A stretch of DNA of 64,000 nucleotides. Origin: Metridium senile (Eukaryota > Cnidaria > Anthozoa > Actiniaria > Metridiidae). Made by a program: the position numbers and the translations under genes. Below, piece by piece: positions 45,401 through 58,310 of this stretch. Numbering within the stretch: position 1 is the first letter of the stretch; the number at the start of each line of letters is the position of its first letter. The stretch lies in contig OX459096.1 of NCBI GenBank assembly GCA_949775045.1, forward strand, positions 46,966,379 to 47,030,378. The letters are read 5' to 3'. Under the pieces are notes generated by a model that ran no database searches, was not told the DNA's origin, and was given only the letters and a program-made list of their open reading frames with translations.

Positions 45401-46000
45401 ACAAAGGCAACTGAAACAAGTCTACCCTTTGAAATCTGAGGGCAAAATGACGACATCGTAATAAATGTATCACTGTTAAAGGCCTAATTTACCCGTGTTG
45501 ACTGCTGGAATATTCCAAGTTCTGGCCTAGAATGAGAGTTTATCTTTCTACCAATGACGGTGGTGATTTTTGATTCAAACCCGAAACAACAGCGTTAACA
45601 GCCTCAAATTAGAAAGTAAACTTGAAGAAATGAAATGGTCCTCTTTCCAAAAGAAGGCTCCAACTGGCGTGGGAGGGAGGTTACTATAGCAACGTCAAGC
45701 CTGAGTCACGTAACCATAGAAATAAGCGTCCAAAATCTTTTGCCGCCAAATTTGCAAATTTCGAATATTGGCCTGAAATGATGAAAATAACCACAACTCA
45801 AGAACACATACCACGAATAGTTATTGTTATTTTCGCTTTTCAATCAAAAGCAAATTTAATTTCTTGGGCATGATGAAAATGTACTATCGTTTCAATGGGT
45901 TTTTAGTGTTATCAAAGATTGAGCACGCTGAGAAAGAAAGTAAAAAGTACACCAGCCGTTGGTAGAAAAAGGGTTGGTTTAACTCGTGCTGTTTCTACCT
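39432..46000 (-). other. probable FOXN2/3 5' UTR intron and promoter region
   Basis: No coding exon is visible in 6.5 kb. The acceptor at 39433 requires an upstream UTR exon. A strong minus-strand donor, TTTTAG/GTGAGC, ends at 45290, and a more GC-rich patch with an RFX X-box follows at 45640-45740, so transcription may start there. Another donor-like site, CTTG/GTAAGAGC, near 42823 is an alternative first exon. The interior is AT-rich without recognised repeats. Exon positions are guesses. Confidence 0.35.
45680..45693. promoter_or_regulatory. RFX-type X-box, GTTACTATAGCAAC
   Basis: It matches the RFX consensus GTHNYY-AT-RRNAAC as an imperfect palindrome. It lies in a GC-richer patch about 400 bp upstream of the putative first exon of FOXN2/3 (minus strand), where a promoter element would be expected. 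Confidence 0.45.
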
Positions 46001-49000
46001 AACAAAGCTGTTTTTAGTGCATTTGACGTAAGGACCTGAACGCACCAGTAAACACTTTTTGGTTTGGGGATTATGTTCTTCAACTTCGCGAAGACCTTTG
46101 AATCGTGCTTTTGTTCGTTTTTGAATAGATCTACAGACACATCACGCGCGCGAAATTGAAAGATATGTAATAAACTAGGATTCATACCCGAAAAGGAATA
46201 CGTGTCAACTTATCAAAGTTTCAACAGTTCCAGAGCCAATATTCGAGCCTTGTTTTGATTTGTAATTATTCAAAACCATCTCTAGAATGTAGTAAATTTT
46301 TGATGACTGGTTTTAATTTTGTTCGCCAAAGCTGAAAGCGGCTGGTTCTCTTCCTTTTACACATAATACATTGTGGTTCTTGTTGTCGAAAAACCTTGAA
46401 ATTCACTGAAATGTACAGTTTAAGCTAGCCACATGGCTTTTTATTATTCTATAAGTCATAACACCACCTGCATAACAAAGCCGAAAATACACCCAGCACG
46501 AACCCTCGTTAATACATACAAAAAACGGTTTCTATGGCAAAAAGACGCGGCGAGGATAATTCCCGCTTTTCACAACATCTCTGTGAACCGCAATAAATGT
46601 TTATTATTATTCAATGGAAATTACAAAAATGCGAGCCGATATTATGGAAAATATACATGTAACAATGATGACAACAACAGTATTGAAAACATTAACAAAT
46701 TATATTTGATTGTTTTCTATTTGTAGGACTGAAACCTGTGTCGCAGTAATTTCGCTTTTATGCTTATTTGTACAAAGTTTAATTTTGATTGAATAATCGT
46801 ACTGTAATTCATATCATTTTCCAGTGGCGCGTCATACAATTCTTCTGTTTTAAAAATACAAATGGTCTTAGTGGAAAGCGAAAAAGAAACCCCAAGACCT
46901 TTAGAAAATGCCTCCAAATGGTTTTATCTCGCACTGTTATATTTGGATATTCAGTTATCGAACAGATCTGCATGGATGCTGTTTTTCGATTTTGGCCCTG
47001 AGGCAAAAATATATTAATATTTGTCAGTAAGTTCACTCCTGAATTCAAATACATCAGACCTCTTAACATTTTTGTGCTTTATGGTAGTTGTACAGGGAAA
47101 CGAACAATTAAACTATGAATTAATGTTGAATAATTGTGTCAATCTTCGTCAGCTTCACCACCAACCACCATTATTGGTCTTTATTCATAATTGCTCTCAA
47201 TTCATCTTTGATGAAAATTTTTTTGGTAATTTTTCGCGTGAGAAAATGCCATTAAAAGAATATTGACAGGCTCGGAAGCAATTAGCGTATGCCATTTTCT
47301 GCAAGAATGCTTTGCGTCGTTGTGACTCACGAAATAACAAGTGCTCGCCGTCATGGCCGTTGAACATTATTTTCGACCTTGAGAAATTATCACAATAAAC
47401 TGGCTTAACCTATGGGAAGTGCTTCCTGTTGCTATTCTGTCAACAATTTATTGTACATATTTGAATACAGTTTATTATTAATATTAATATTATCATTTAG
47501 AAGTAACGTTCGCTAGCGTTGTTTACAATTCATGCTCAAATGTCATTTAGTGTTTAATGGGTAGGTACGTTAGTGCTGACTATAATGGTTGATAATTAGA
47601 GGTCTTCAAACAGTTGGATGCACTCGGCTGCCTCTAGCTTCTTACAAAATACCCCTGTACTTGTACATAAAAACTATGCAAAATGACACGAATTCCTAGC
47701 TTTGAATTTCTCATTCTCACATTTTCTTTCATATCTAATCAAAATAACAGCATTTTGAATGTTTGTTTATCAAAGATTTCTCTTTCGTTTTCGGTTTTTC
47801 TGCTTCTTACGTAAAACAGTAATTATCTTTTCGACCCCGTCGTAGTTGTAGAACATTCTAGGCTCTTCATTGAAGGAATTTGTTAAATGAAGTGAAAACG
47901 AGTTCGCAAATCAACAAGAATGTACATAAATTTGCAGTATAATTAATGAGAACGCTTGATAAAACCCACAGGAATTTGCAATTCTCAAATGATTTTTATA
48001 AGACGTAAGTGGCGTTTACAATAAAACTTCATTTTATCTTTTACTTTCGATAACTATTCTTGGTTACAAAATACGTGTCATTTCCGTTTCAACTGAAAAG
48101 GCATTCAGTTCGTGTGGGCTTTTGTTCAGTCATATGTAACGAAATGACTCATGTTAACCCACTCTAAGGAAAAACACGAGGAGTTTTTTTACTAGGTCTG
48201 AGTAAAACGAAAACCACATGATATTTTTAAGGTGTTTCGGTCACTGTCTAGTGATAATAAGCTTGGTGAGATGCAAACGCCTATTTATACAAATACACAC
48301 CTAACTCAGTTGAAAGGGAAGCCGGGTTGGTCTACTTACAATTATACCTATATTGTTGAGCCGGAATTAGTAATCTATTCTTTTGCTTGCTTCCAGGGCA
48401 GAAATGAAAACCTGCAAGTCGCATGTTTACTAGTAACGGTTGCTAATAGGAACCAAACAACTCGTGGTAAACTGTGGATATATATTGATCTGAAGTGGCA
48501 GTGATGATAGTGCTGGTGATGATAATAATCGCCTTCTCATTTTAACTGTCTATACTACGTTTTAATAATCATCGGTTTAAACCATGTGTAAAGTAGTCCC
48601 AGCCCAAGCACCCATTCAGTGAGAATCTACTGGTATAACAAGTTATGTATCTATAGCAACGGGTTTTTCCGTTATTTCGATACCAGTCGTTTCAGTGGTG
48701 AAGTTTTCAGGTGGAACGGAAATAATGTCCATCTACTAGAACTTGATCTATCAGCCAGTGATACAACAAGGTTGGGTTTTGGTGCGATAAGAAATAGAAA
48801 TTTGAATCTCAGCGGTGAACCAAGTTATAAATAATCAATTTGATGATCAAAGATACTCACAAAAAAACAAGCACTTTGATTATTAACTAAATTATGATGA
48901 AGCGCTATTTTAAACCCGCTTCGGCGCTTGCAGTGAGTCAAATAGACTTACAAAGTAACTTCGATTGAAAGTGTTTCAGTTTTTACGACAAAGACCTTGA

Positions 49001-52000
49001 AAAATGTGTTTTACTTTCGTGTTTTCTCGCCAAGACAAACAACTTCAGTTATCAACCGCAAGAAGTCATGCGCGCCGTTCAATAAAGTAAGATGTTTACG
49101 ATAAACCATCACTGACTGTAAAGTGCTCCTCTCAAAGTCTTCTTGCTATTCATCTACGACAGAGTGTCTGAATAAATACTGAACTTCGTTTGTATTATTA
49201 AACCCCTACGGTCGTCTTGTATAAACAAGAATATTGTAACTCCAATATTCAATGATAGCAGGTTCTTAATATTGTATGAAGGCTAATGGAAAGCAGTTCT
49301 GTGAAAAGAATTTCAGACCAACACTGGGAAATGCTTGAAAACCTGCCGCTGTTGTGATCATTGAGTAAAGAGTGTATTCAATTTAATCAATTTTTGTAAA
49401 GAGCCCAGTACTAAATACACCTTCAGGGCTTGTGTAGAAACAGAAACAACCGCTTGTTTGAAACTCGGCTAATAACCGATGAAGATAATGATGTTTAGAT
49501 CAAAAATGAGAGCGCTTGAGGAAAAATCATTACTAACATCACCGAATCAATATACGACAAAGTCACCGTCTTCATCTCTTGTCGTAAAAAGGTTTTTTTT
49601 TTTTTTAGCTTTTAAAAGTGACTAACTGAGGAAAAACTCCAGCGGCGAAATATGATAAAAGTCTACCCGCGCGCCCTTTGTGCGTTTCTTTTAATTACTA
49701 AATAAAATAGTCATAGTTTTGACAGCTGTTGAAATTAGACTTTTTTCAAACGAGATCTTTTCTTTTCTTCTGGGAGCAAACAGTAGGGTTATTCCAAATA
49801 AGTATGTAAGTGACCACAAGAGTAGATTGTGAAGAGCACCTGCCGCTCAAGGCCATTTGCTATCAATGGAAGTACACGTGACTAAACCACGTTCACCAGT
49901 TTGTTTATTCAAGTCGCTAAGATACAAACGGTGTGAGACAGAATTACAACATTTAAACAGTTTCTCTGTCGATTAGTATGTTTTAAGTTGCTGCTAAAGT
50001 AATTCATCAAAATATTGACGGAGCGCTTTTGGCCTTAATTAACTTGAACCTTTGGAAATAGGGAAAGCAAATATCACATGTTTTCAAACACCAATAGTCG
50101 GAAGCTTTTGAGGAGCATTAAGCGAAGAAAACTAGCCTTTTGACTTTTGTTTTTATCGGTTTAGATATACTTACATATATTTAATAAACACACGCATAGA
50201 CAGTAATAGTTTTAGTCATCAACAGAAATAAGTAGCTGAGGTAATTTAATTTGACTTTCCAACGCCATCAGATAATATTGCCCTTTTTTGTCAAACTGGA
50301 GATTCAAGTTTCTCATCTTCTGCCTGAAAGGACCTCAAAAAGACCCAGTAAAATCAATTATATTGAAAGTATAAGAATATCTATTTGAAAAAGGGGTAAA
50401 TTTATTTATAAATACGCGTGTTTTTTGTTATTCATGATTGTTCATGGTTGTCCTTTGTATGCACAACACCTGTGTTTCAGGGAACCTGGTCTTAGGTCTT
50501 GGTATAATGACGTTCATCCCCTTATTGTTCTGGAAAGAAGTGTTTGGGATTAATGGTTGGACAATAACTTGACAGGTTTCATATTGAAAGGGATTTGAGT
50601 AAAGTGGTATGAAAGATAGGAATAGAAAAGATAGGAAAGGACTGATTAGAGAAAGGACTGATTCGAGGAGTGGAGGGGAGAGACAAAACGGATCGGTATT
50701 CTGGAGAGTAATTTTTGAGTTGAGAATACTGAGAGGGAAGAAAAGGACTGCGTTAAAGAGAGAACGAAAAAATATATATCAGACAACACTAAGTTTTTCA
50801 GTCATCTTTAACTTGAGCAATTAAACTCAAACTTGCATTGATTAAAAAGGAATTGATTCTAATCTGGCTAAGACAAAATCAATTCCGTTTTCGGAGTGTG
50901 AAAAAAGAATAATTTGAAATTCAAACCATTTCTATATTTTAAAATCAAACAATACAAAACTCGAGTCGCGGCTTTTGATGTATATTATTATACACTTGCG
51001 GCTCTTGAACGGCGGAATTGAGATCGTCAGTCTCGTCTATATTCAACAAAAATCGATATCTGTATATGCGGCGTGTTGTCATGTAAACCACAATATTGAA
51101 ATTTTGCGCGAATGTTTCGATAGAATTATTGTTTTATGAGCTTCATGTTTTTCGACTAAAATCTAATCGATTGAGTATTTAGACTTTATAAATTAACAAT
51201 CTTTCTAAAATTAATTTACATCTATTCAGTCTAACTATCTTCTTGCTTTTGTAACTGAATCTCACTTATTATGAGTTAAGTGGTTGCAACTCACTGGAAA
51301 TGATAAGTTGCCATGACATCACTACAAGGTTTAATGTAAATTGAATGAAAAAACACTTTTAATTCGAAGTAAAAAGAGGATGTTTCTGTTTTCTGCTAGG
51401 TTTTCCTGTTTGTTTTAACTGCATTTTCTATATGTTGTTTCTATATGTGTTTTGGTGTGGTTCATTTTCTGTTACATCTTCAGCGCTGTTCTGTTCTGTT
51501 GTAATTTGTTCACGCTTGTAATGGGTTGTAGTTTTTTATGTGCTATTTAGCCAGGTTTGTTCAAATATAGGTATTGTCGTAGCAATAGTATAGTAATTGT
51601 TGTTGTTGTTGTTGTAATTCATATTTTGTTCTAAAGACAATTCCAGTCAGTATTGATGTAGTTGGTGCTGTTGTATTTGCATGTTCTTGTCAGTTGTCGT
51701 TGTTGTGTATGCTGTGGGAATATCAGTCGTAGTACAGGTCTTAATAAGTAAAGGTGTTGGTTTTCTTGTTTACGGTTGTTACGGTTGGCAGTTGACCAGC
51801 TAGTAACAGCTATAAAGTTTGTGTCGTGAATGCCAGTAAAAGTAGTAGTAGTAGTAATAATATTATTAGTAGAGTTAGCTATTATTGTTGTTTCCCTTCC
51901 AACAGAGGGCTACTTTTCCCACCGTAACTTTTCTCTCGCTGGTACCTTTTAGTAGCCTGTGCCAGTATCCGGAAATTGTTGTTGTATGTAGTTGTATATG

Positions 52001-54100
52001 CCGTTTCATTGATAGTATAAGTATAGTACAGTTGTCGTTGTTTATGTTTTTACAGTATTGGTTATAGTGTAATAGTAGTTTTAAATGACTGAATTGTAAA
52101 AAATGAAGTCATTCATTATCACTATATACATCGTCAATAAATCATTTTATTCGATCACAATGCTGTCTGAATCACCAAAACATATTGTACTTTTTACATC
52201 AAGTAATATCAATAGCCCATCACCATTTTCTGAGACTCTTTATCTGATATTTTCAGCCTTAAAAGTGATTTGGCCCAAAATTGCAATAAGCATCAGATAA
52301 ATTAGCCATGCTATTGTTCTTGATCCCCTTAGGCTAAAGTCCTTTATCTAGCTTTTATCTTGTATTTACATTTTTATTTATTTTTAATTATAAAAAGACA
52401 AAAATAACATATTTCATCACTATATGGGGAATTTAACAGCTTTTTGAAATAGTATTTAAGATATGTACCATCTCTGTGCAAATTCTTGCGACTTTTCATA
52501 TGCATGGTATTAGTTGATTGAATATTTTCTCACCAATTGGTGATAAAATTCCTGTTTAAATTTATTCTAATAAGAACGGAATAGCTTATTTCTTGCGAAA
52601 TCTCTACCACATCAACATGTCTTATTTATAGTAATAATCTCGCTTAATCCCACGGAGAGAAGTTGTACAAGCCACAACAAATTTGTTATGATTTATGAAC
52701 GAGTGCTAAAAGAGAATTGTGTCCACAGTTGCTATAGCAACGAGAATAGAAGTGCCTAAACCAAGTTGACGCAGGTAAAAGTCGAAATCTTTCTTGATTT
52801 TCAATCAGGTAAACATCTCTATTTTAAACCACTGGTCATGATTTGTATATATTTGGATGTCATGGTAACTAAGAAGTATTAGGAGCATTAACTGGAGTGT
52901 TGATGCAGACTCATCTCCATTGGGCGCCATGGGTCTCAACGCAACCTCTAGGAAAATGGCAACTACTTATACTTGTGGATTCTATTGTTTTATGATAATG
53001 ATAAGTCATAAATTCTACTTACGTTAAAGCGGCACCTTATTGAAGACAATAAACTCCAGTTGGCGATATTCAGAAGCGACTATTTGACGACTACACAACA
53101 TACACACGCTTCCTTATATGGAAAAAGCGATCTTTGAGTCGCGAACTGAGTCATCTAAGGCAAACCATGCAGTTGGTCACTCTTGTTCTTTCGTAATCAT
53201 TATCCAAGTATAATATGCATAGAAACTCTTATTTTAGAATTACGAGATCACCAATGACACAGTCATTATGTAAGAGTGATTGACTGAAATACTAAATGAA
53301 ATGACTTTTGTTTGACATTCAGTAACTCAGTTTAATTGGAGCCATTATTCAGTGAGATATGTACAATATGTTAGTAAAGAAGAAAGGAAATGTAATGTAT
53401 TCCTTGGTCACAAATGGTCATTTTCAATACAGCGAATAAATAAATGATTTTTAAGTGGCCCTTACATGTGTGAAAGAATGAAATTATAAAATGGCTTCTT
53501 CGTTGACTAAATTTGTTTACTCTTTCTGCTCCCCGAAATACGTTAGCTATTATTCATATCATTGGACATCTTTACACGATCCTGTGCAAAATGTGAGTTT
53601 TTGATAAAGTTAACGACTAAAATAATCCCTTTCAATATGCGAATTAATGAAAGAACGAACATGTGTGTCATTTAAAAGTACGTGGTCAACCAATAGGAGG
53701 TGTTGTCGTGTAGCCTCAGGATGCATGGCGCTGTATTTTAATACTAATTTTTTAATTAAGAAGAGTCAGTTTGCAATCAAATGTTTAATTGACTCTCGAT
53801 CATATGAAAATGATGAATGATCACCACTATAATAAACTACTTCCCCATTCCAAGTTATCTCAAGGCCATGATATGGCGTCAAATGAAATGTTTTAATTTT
53901 ACTAAATTAAAGTACTAGTTTTTCACGTATAATAAATTGTAAATGAAATCTCTGATTTTGTAGTTTAGCCGGTAACAATTCTAGTATCATAATCACTATA
54001 AGGTCAGTTTATTATTGATATATCCTTAGTAACTTGATCAGTTATTACTATTTTTGCTCTTATTATAATATACATTATATTTTCCTTACCACTGCCACCA
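46000..54100. other. gene-poor region
   Basis: No splice-consistent exon, tRNA or sizeable transposon was recognised. Open frames of 60-97 codons (for example 46433-46726 and 48232-48504) are within chance expectation. There are short (GTT)n and (AGT)n runs near 51598-51615 and 51840-51860. One X-box palindrome lies at 52728. Confidence 0.5.
52728..52741. promoter_or_regulatory. perfect RFX-type X-box palindrome, GTTGCTATAGCAAC
   Basis: A perfect 14-bp palindrome fitting the RFX consensus. A donor-like CGCAG/GTAAAA follows at about 52773, so a non-coding first exon reading right from here is possible. I could not find a coding continuation. Confidence 0.4.
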
Positions 54101-54104
54101 TCGA

Positions 54105-55155
54105 CCATCATCGTCATCACTGTAGTCAACTGATCATCACCATCGTCGTCATCATCGCTAGCATCATCATCATCATCGTCATCATAATCACCAGCATTAT
54201 CATTGGTCGTCTTCGTCATCTCTATCATCTTCGTATGAGTCAGTGTTTCATCATCATCGTTGTTATCAACTGACCACCACCACCATCGTCATAATCACCA
54301 GCATTATCATTGGTCGTCTTCGTCATCTCTATCATCTTCGTATGAGTCAGTGTTTCATCATCATCGTTGTTGTCAACTGACCATCATCATCATCATCATC
54401 GTCATCATAATCACCAGCATTATCATTGGTCGTCTTCGTCATCTCTATCATCTTCGTATGAGTCAGTGTTTCATCATCATCGTTGTTGTCAACTGACCAT
54501 CATCATCATCATCATCGTCATCATAATCACCAGCATTATCATTGGTCGTCTTCGTCATCTCTATCATCTTCGTGTGAGTCAGCGTTTCATGATCATCATC
54601 GTTGTTATCAACTGACCACCACCACCATCGTCGTCATCATAATCACCAGCATTATCATTGGTCGTCTTCTTCATCTCTATCATCTTCGTACTCGTATATG
54701 AGTCAGTGTTTCATCATCATCGTTGTTATCAGCTGACCACCACCACCACCATAATCACCAGCATTATCTTCATCATCTCTATCATCTTCGTATGAGTCAG
54801 TGTTTCATCATCATCATTGTTATCAACTGAACATCATCATCATCGTCATCATAATCACCAGCATTATCATTGTTCGTCTTCGTCATCTCTATCATCTTCA
54901 TATGAGTCAATGTTTCATCATCATCATTGTTATCAACTGAACATCATCATCATCGTCATCATAATCACCAGCATTATCATTGTTCGTCTTCGTCATCTCT
55001 ATCATCTTCATATGAGTCAATGTTTCATCATCATCATTGTTATCAACTGAACATCATCATCATCGTCATCATAATCACCAGCATTATCATTGTTCGTCTT
55101 CGTCATCTCTATCATCTTCATATGAGTCAATGTTTCATCATCATCGTTGTTGCAT
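54105..55155. repeat. TCATCA-rich minisatellite, nine units of 94-124 bp
   Basis: The phrase TGAGTCARTGTTTCATCATC recurs at 54236, 54343, 54459, 54575 (variant), 54699, 54793, 54903, 55013 and 55123. Each unit carries an inner (ATC)n run plus CACCAGCATTATC and CATCTCTATCATCTTC phrases. The last three units are exactly 110 bp apart and look identical, pointing to recent expansion. The histidine- or isoleucine-rich open frames here are artefacts of the trinucleotide content. Confidence 0.95.
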
Positions 55156-57640
55156 CGTTTCTGTCATCACCACAACAACGTTTTTTTTGTTATCATTCTT
55201 TTAATTAGTGATCTATGTGTATTTCTTTGAATTATGCATGTAAAGGTATGACTCATTTCAGTACTTGCCACTAAATGTGTTTCCAATCGGCTAACACCTA
55301 TCGCGGTTAAATTATTGTAGCCCTTGACAACCGATAATGTATTTGTGAATCATTTCTTCATTTGCACATAAAAAAATAAATAAATAAAAACACTTATACT
55401 ACTTAGATAACCAGTCAAAAGAGAGTGTTTGAACTGCCTATACGTTTCGAATATATATTGTTTGTGCTTTAATAAATTCATGCATTTAAGTCATACATAT
55501 TTAATCGTTTGAATTTTTATGTACAAATCAGCTTAAGATTGGAGGATCAACGCTTAGTAATGTGAAAAATACTTATAGAAATTGTTATTGGTATTAAAGA
55601 GATCTACTAGAAAAGTCCCTACAAACCGGCTTAGAATTTCTAGTCGCTTCATATACATTAAAAATGTTCACTTATGTATATGCCCTACATATTTACGATG
55701 AAAAAGCGAAATAAGGAAGTCTAAGTTTGCTACTGGAATACAACTGAAAATGGTCAGTTTCGATTTGTAGATTTCCGTGCGTTGCCCTAAAATGATTGGA
55801 ATTGAAAATTTATTTATAACTAGTTGTTGAATTATGTATAGCCACTTGCCCAGAGATTATTACTTTTTGTGCTTGAACCTCTCAAGACTGTCGTTTTTAT
55901 GTCAGTAGTTTCGACATTATATATTTAATTTGTGCCGCATCTTCTATCATATGTTTTCAATTTGGCACGATTTCAGTGAGAAACGCCTTTACCATGATTC
56001 AATAAGTAACAATACGTCGTTCTGCAATCTTATGCCGGTAGACTAATCACGATCTTGTATGGCTAAATCAAACTCCAAACATATAAATCAACATACAAGC
56101 AATAAAATCCTTCGTTTCCGACAATCTCTTGACTCTGTGCAATGATTTCTACTTGTTGCTAAGAAACCATGGTAAACAACTGTTAATCTCGATAAAGATA
56201 AGGCGATACCGTTTCGGTATCATTAAGACTTTCGAGATAAAAACGAACTATCGATAGTGAATATTAATATTCAAGGACTGAATAGATTACTGACATGAAT
56301 TCACTGTATTCGAAGGAGTCTGTATTCAGGGGAGTCTACTAATTGTTACTTTGTTCGATTGCATGCGTTGTATCTTGTTGTAATATGATCTAACCTTATG
56401 TACATCGATTTCATTACAAGATTTAGATCTTTGTCGCATATCCGGGTCGGGCTATCAGCCGGTGTGTAATCTCAATGATAGAGGGGACATACACCCCTGG
56501 ACAACCATGTATCTTTCTGTTTGTAACACGCACAAATATCACAATGGCCCACTGGAATATCTCTTCCCCATACTCTTCTTATTTGTCATTTTTCAAATGC
56601 TGTCTTTCTTATCAACTAAATGCGTTCACTCTTAGATTATGAAGTCATCGCCAGGTAGTACAAAAAACTTACAAACTTACACTGCAAGTGTTACTGAAAA
56701 GTCATTTTCTTTTCCCATCCTCTTTTTATTTCCCGTTTCTAAGGATAATGTTGTTCAGCTTATTTACTTTGATAAATGCGTTCACTCTTAATAGATTAGG
56801 GTGTCATTGCATGCTTGAAATTGTACCACGCACAAACCTTACACTGGGCTACTGAAAACTCATTTCCCTTCCTGTATATATTCACATTTTTCCCAAATTT
56901 TTCGCTTTGAACTTTTTTGAACTTGAAAAATGGATGATGTCATCGTCTGATTGTATTACACCCACTAAAAAATGAAATGGCGCAAATGCGGCGTACATTC
57001 GCCTTATATAAAACACAAAGTTTTCTTTGCGGTTTATAATAAAACGAATTTATCTATCCTCTATTTTATTTTATTCAAAACGACGACTGATAAAGTGAAT
57101 GATATTTTCCTCTTTCATCGAGAAAAAAAAGCAAGACGGTTTAAGGGGATTATCACAACCAAACTTATTGGTCAAAATGATATTAATCCTTTAAACCCCA
57201 CATGGAAGGTACAAGGGTTAAGATGGACTCTAATAGACTCACTCAGCAATAGGCCAAACAAATGACCTATCGCTATCGCTTACATGATTCAACCATCAAA
57301 CACTTGCCCCTAATTTAAGTGTTATAAATGTATTTATGGAAACCACACGCTGTACACATAGCTTTCACTAGTCAATCTATATATGGACAATCTATCAAGA
57401 ATTCATGCTAATCTTTTTGCATGTACCGTGGAGTTCGTTTGGAATTCGTTTAATACCGGATCACGTGATCGGTAATAACAATCAGAACTGAGTCATTTAG
57501 ATAACCGGCTTATCACAAACAAACAAGTTTTGTACTTTGAAATGTGAATTTTAATCTTATTACTTCTGATTCGATAGAGAACTTGAATGAAAGACCTTTG
57601 ATACTCGAAGCTTCGATCGTCTCTTCACATGGGGGCATTC
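55156..57640. other. non-coding AT-rich region
   Basis: I see no exon, RNA gene or transposon end that I can support. A near-palindromic CCGGATCACGTGATCGGT lies around 57457-57474. Confidence 0.45.
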
Positions 57641-57644
57641 CACT

Positions 57645-58310
57645 CATGTCACGTATAAAATATTTCACGCAGAAAGATAACTATCTACAACTCACCCTTG
57701 TGAAACGGTATCCCACGCATGTTGACCTAAACAATATTAATCGGTGTTTTGCAAGCGCACAACCCACCCTTGCTGAATTAGTATTATTACATAAGCTTAC
57801 ATGGGCTTTTTTAGGCCGCTTTTTTATAACCAAGGCTATTGTTCTCAGCTCACGTAACACGTATAAAATATTTCACGCAGAAAGATAACTATCTACAACT
57901 CACTCTTGTGAAACGGTATCCTACACATGTTGACCTAACTCAATAATTAGTGTTTTGCAAGCGCACAACCCACCCTTGCTAAATTAGTACTATTACATAA
58001 GCTTCAACATGGGCTTCATTTTTTATAAATATTGTTCCCAGCTCACGTAACACGTATGTATTTCACGCAGATACTGATAGATAGATAACATCTCCTTCTA
58101 CCTTTACGTAATTGTACACCATACATACGTTGACAGAAGTAAAAATCTGCTTTAGCTTTGTCATGTCACGTGCTTTCAGTTCAGGTAAGTATTTACGCAG
58201 AAAGATAGCAACTCCTTCTTCTCCTTCGTACGTTGACACACGTAAAAAATCTGCTTTAGCTTTGTCACGACACGTGACTTCATTTCACGTAAGTATTTAC
58301 GCAGATCAGC
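57645..58310. repeat. decayed tandem repeat, units of about 200 then 105 bp
   Basis: Two units of about 208 and 193 bp share ACGTATAAAATATTTCACGC, GTGAAACGGTATCC and TTTTGCAAGCGCACAACCCA. A partial third unit starts at 58052. From 58140 a shorter derivative repeats with about 105-bp spacing: AATCTGCTTTAGCTTTGTCA at 58143 and 58248, each followed by AAGTATTTACGCAGA. A 114-codon frame across the first unit (57544-57888) shows no domain and is not conserved in the second. Confidence 0.8.

Noticed and set aside
48232..48834. Possible two-exon gene from open frames at 48232-48504 and 48619-48834
   Set aside because: No domain, signal peptide or convincing splice borders; lengths are within chance expectation for this base composition.
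54034..55208. Series of overlapping open frames rich in His, Ile and Ser
   Set aside because: They come from the TCATCA minisatellite and repeat with its units.
57544..57888. 114-codon open frame
   Set aside because: It spans a tandem-repeat unit, is broken in the second unit and has no recognisable domain.
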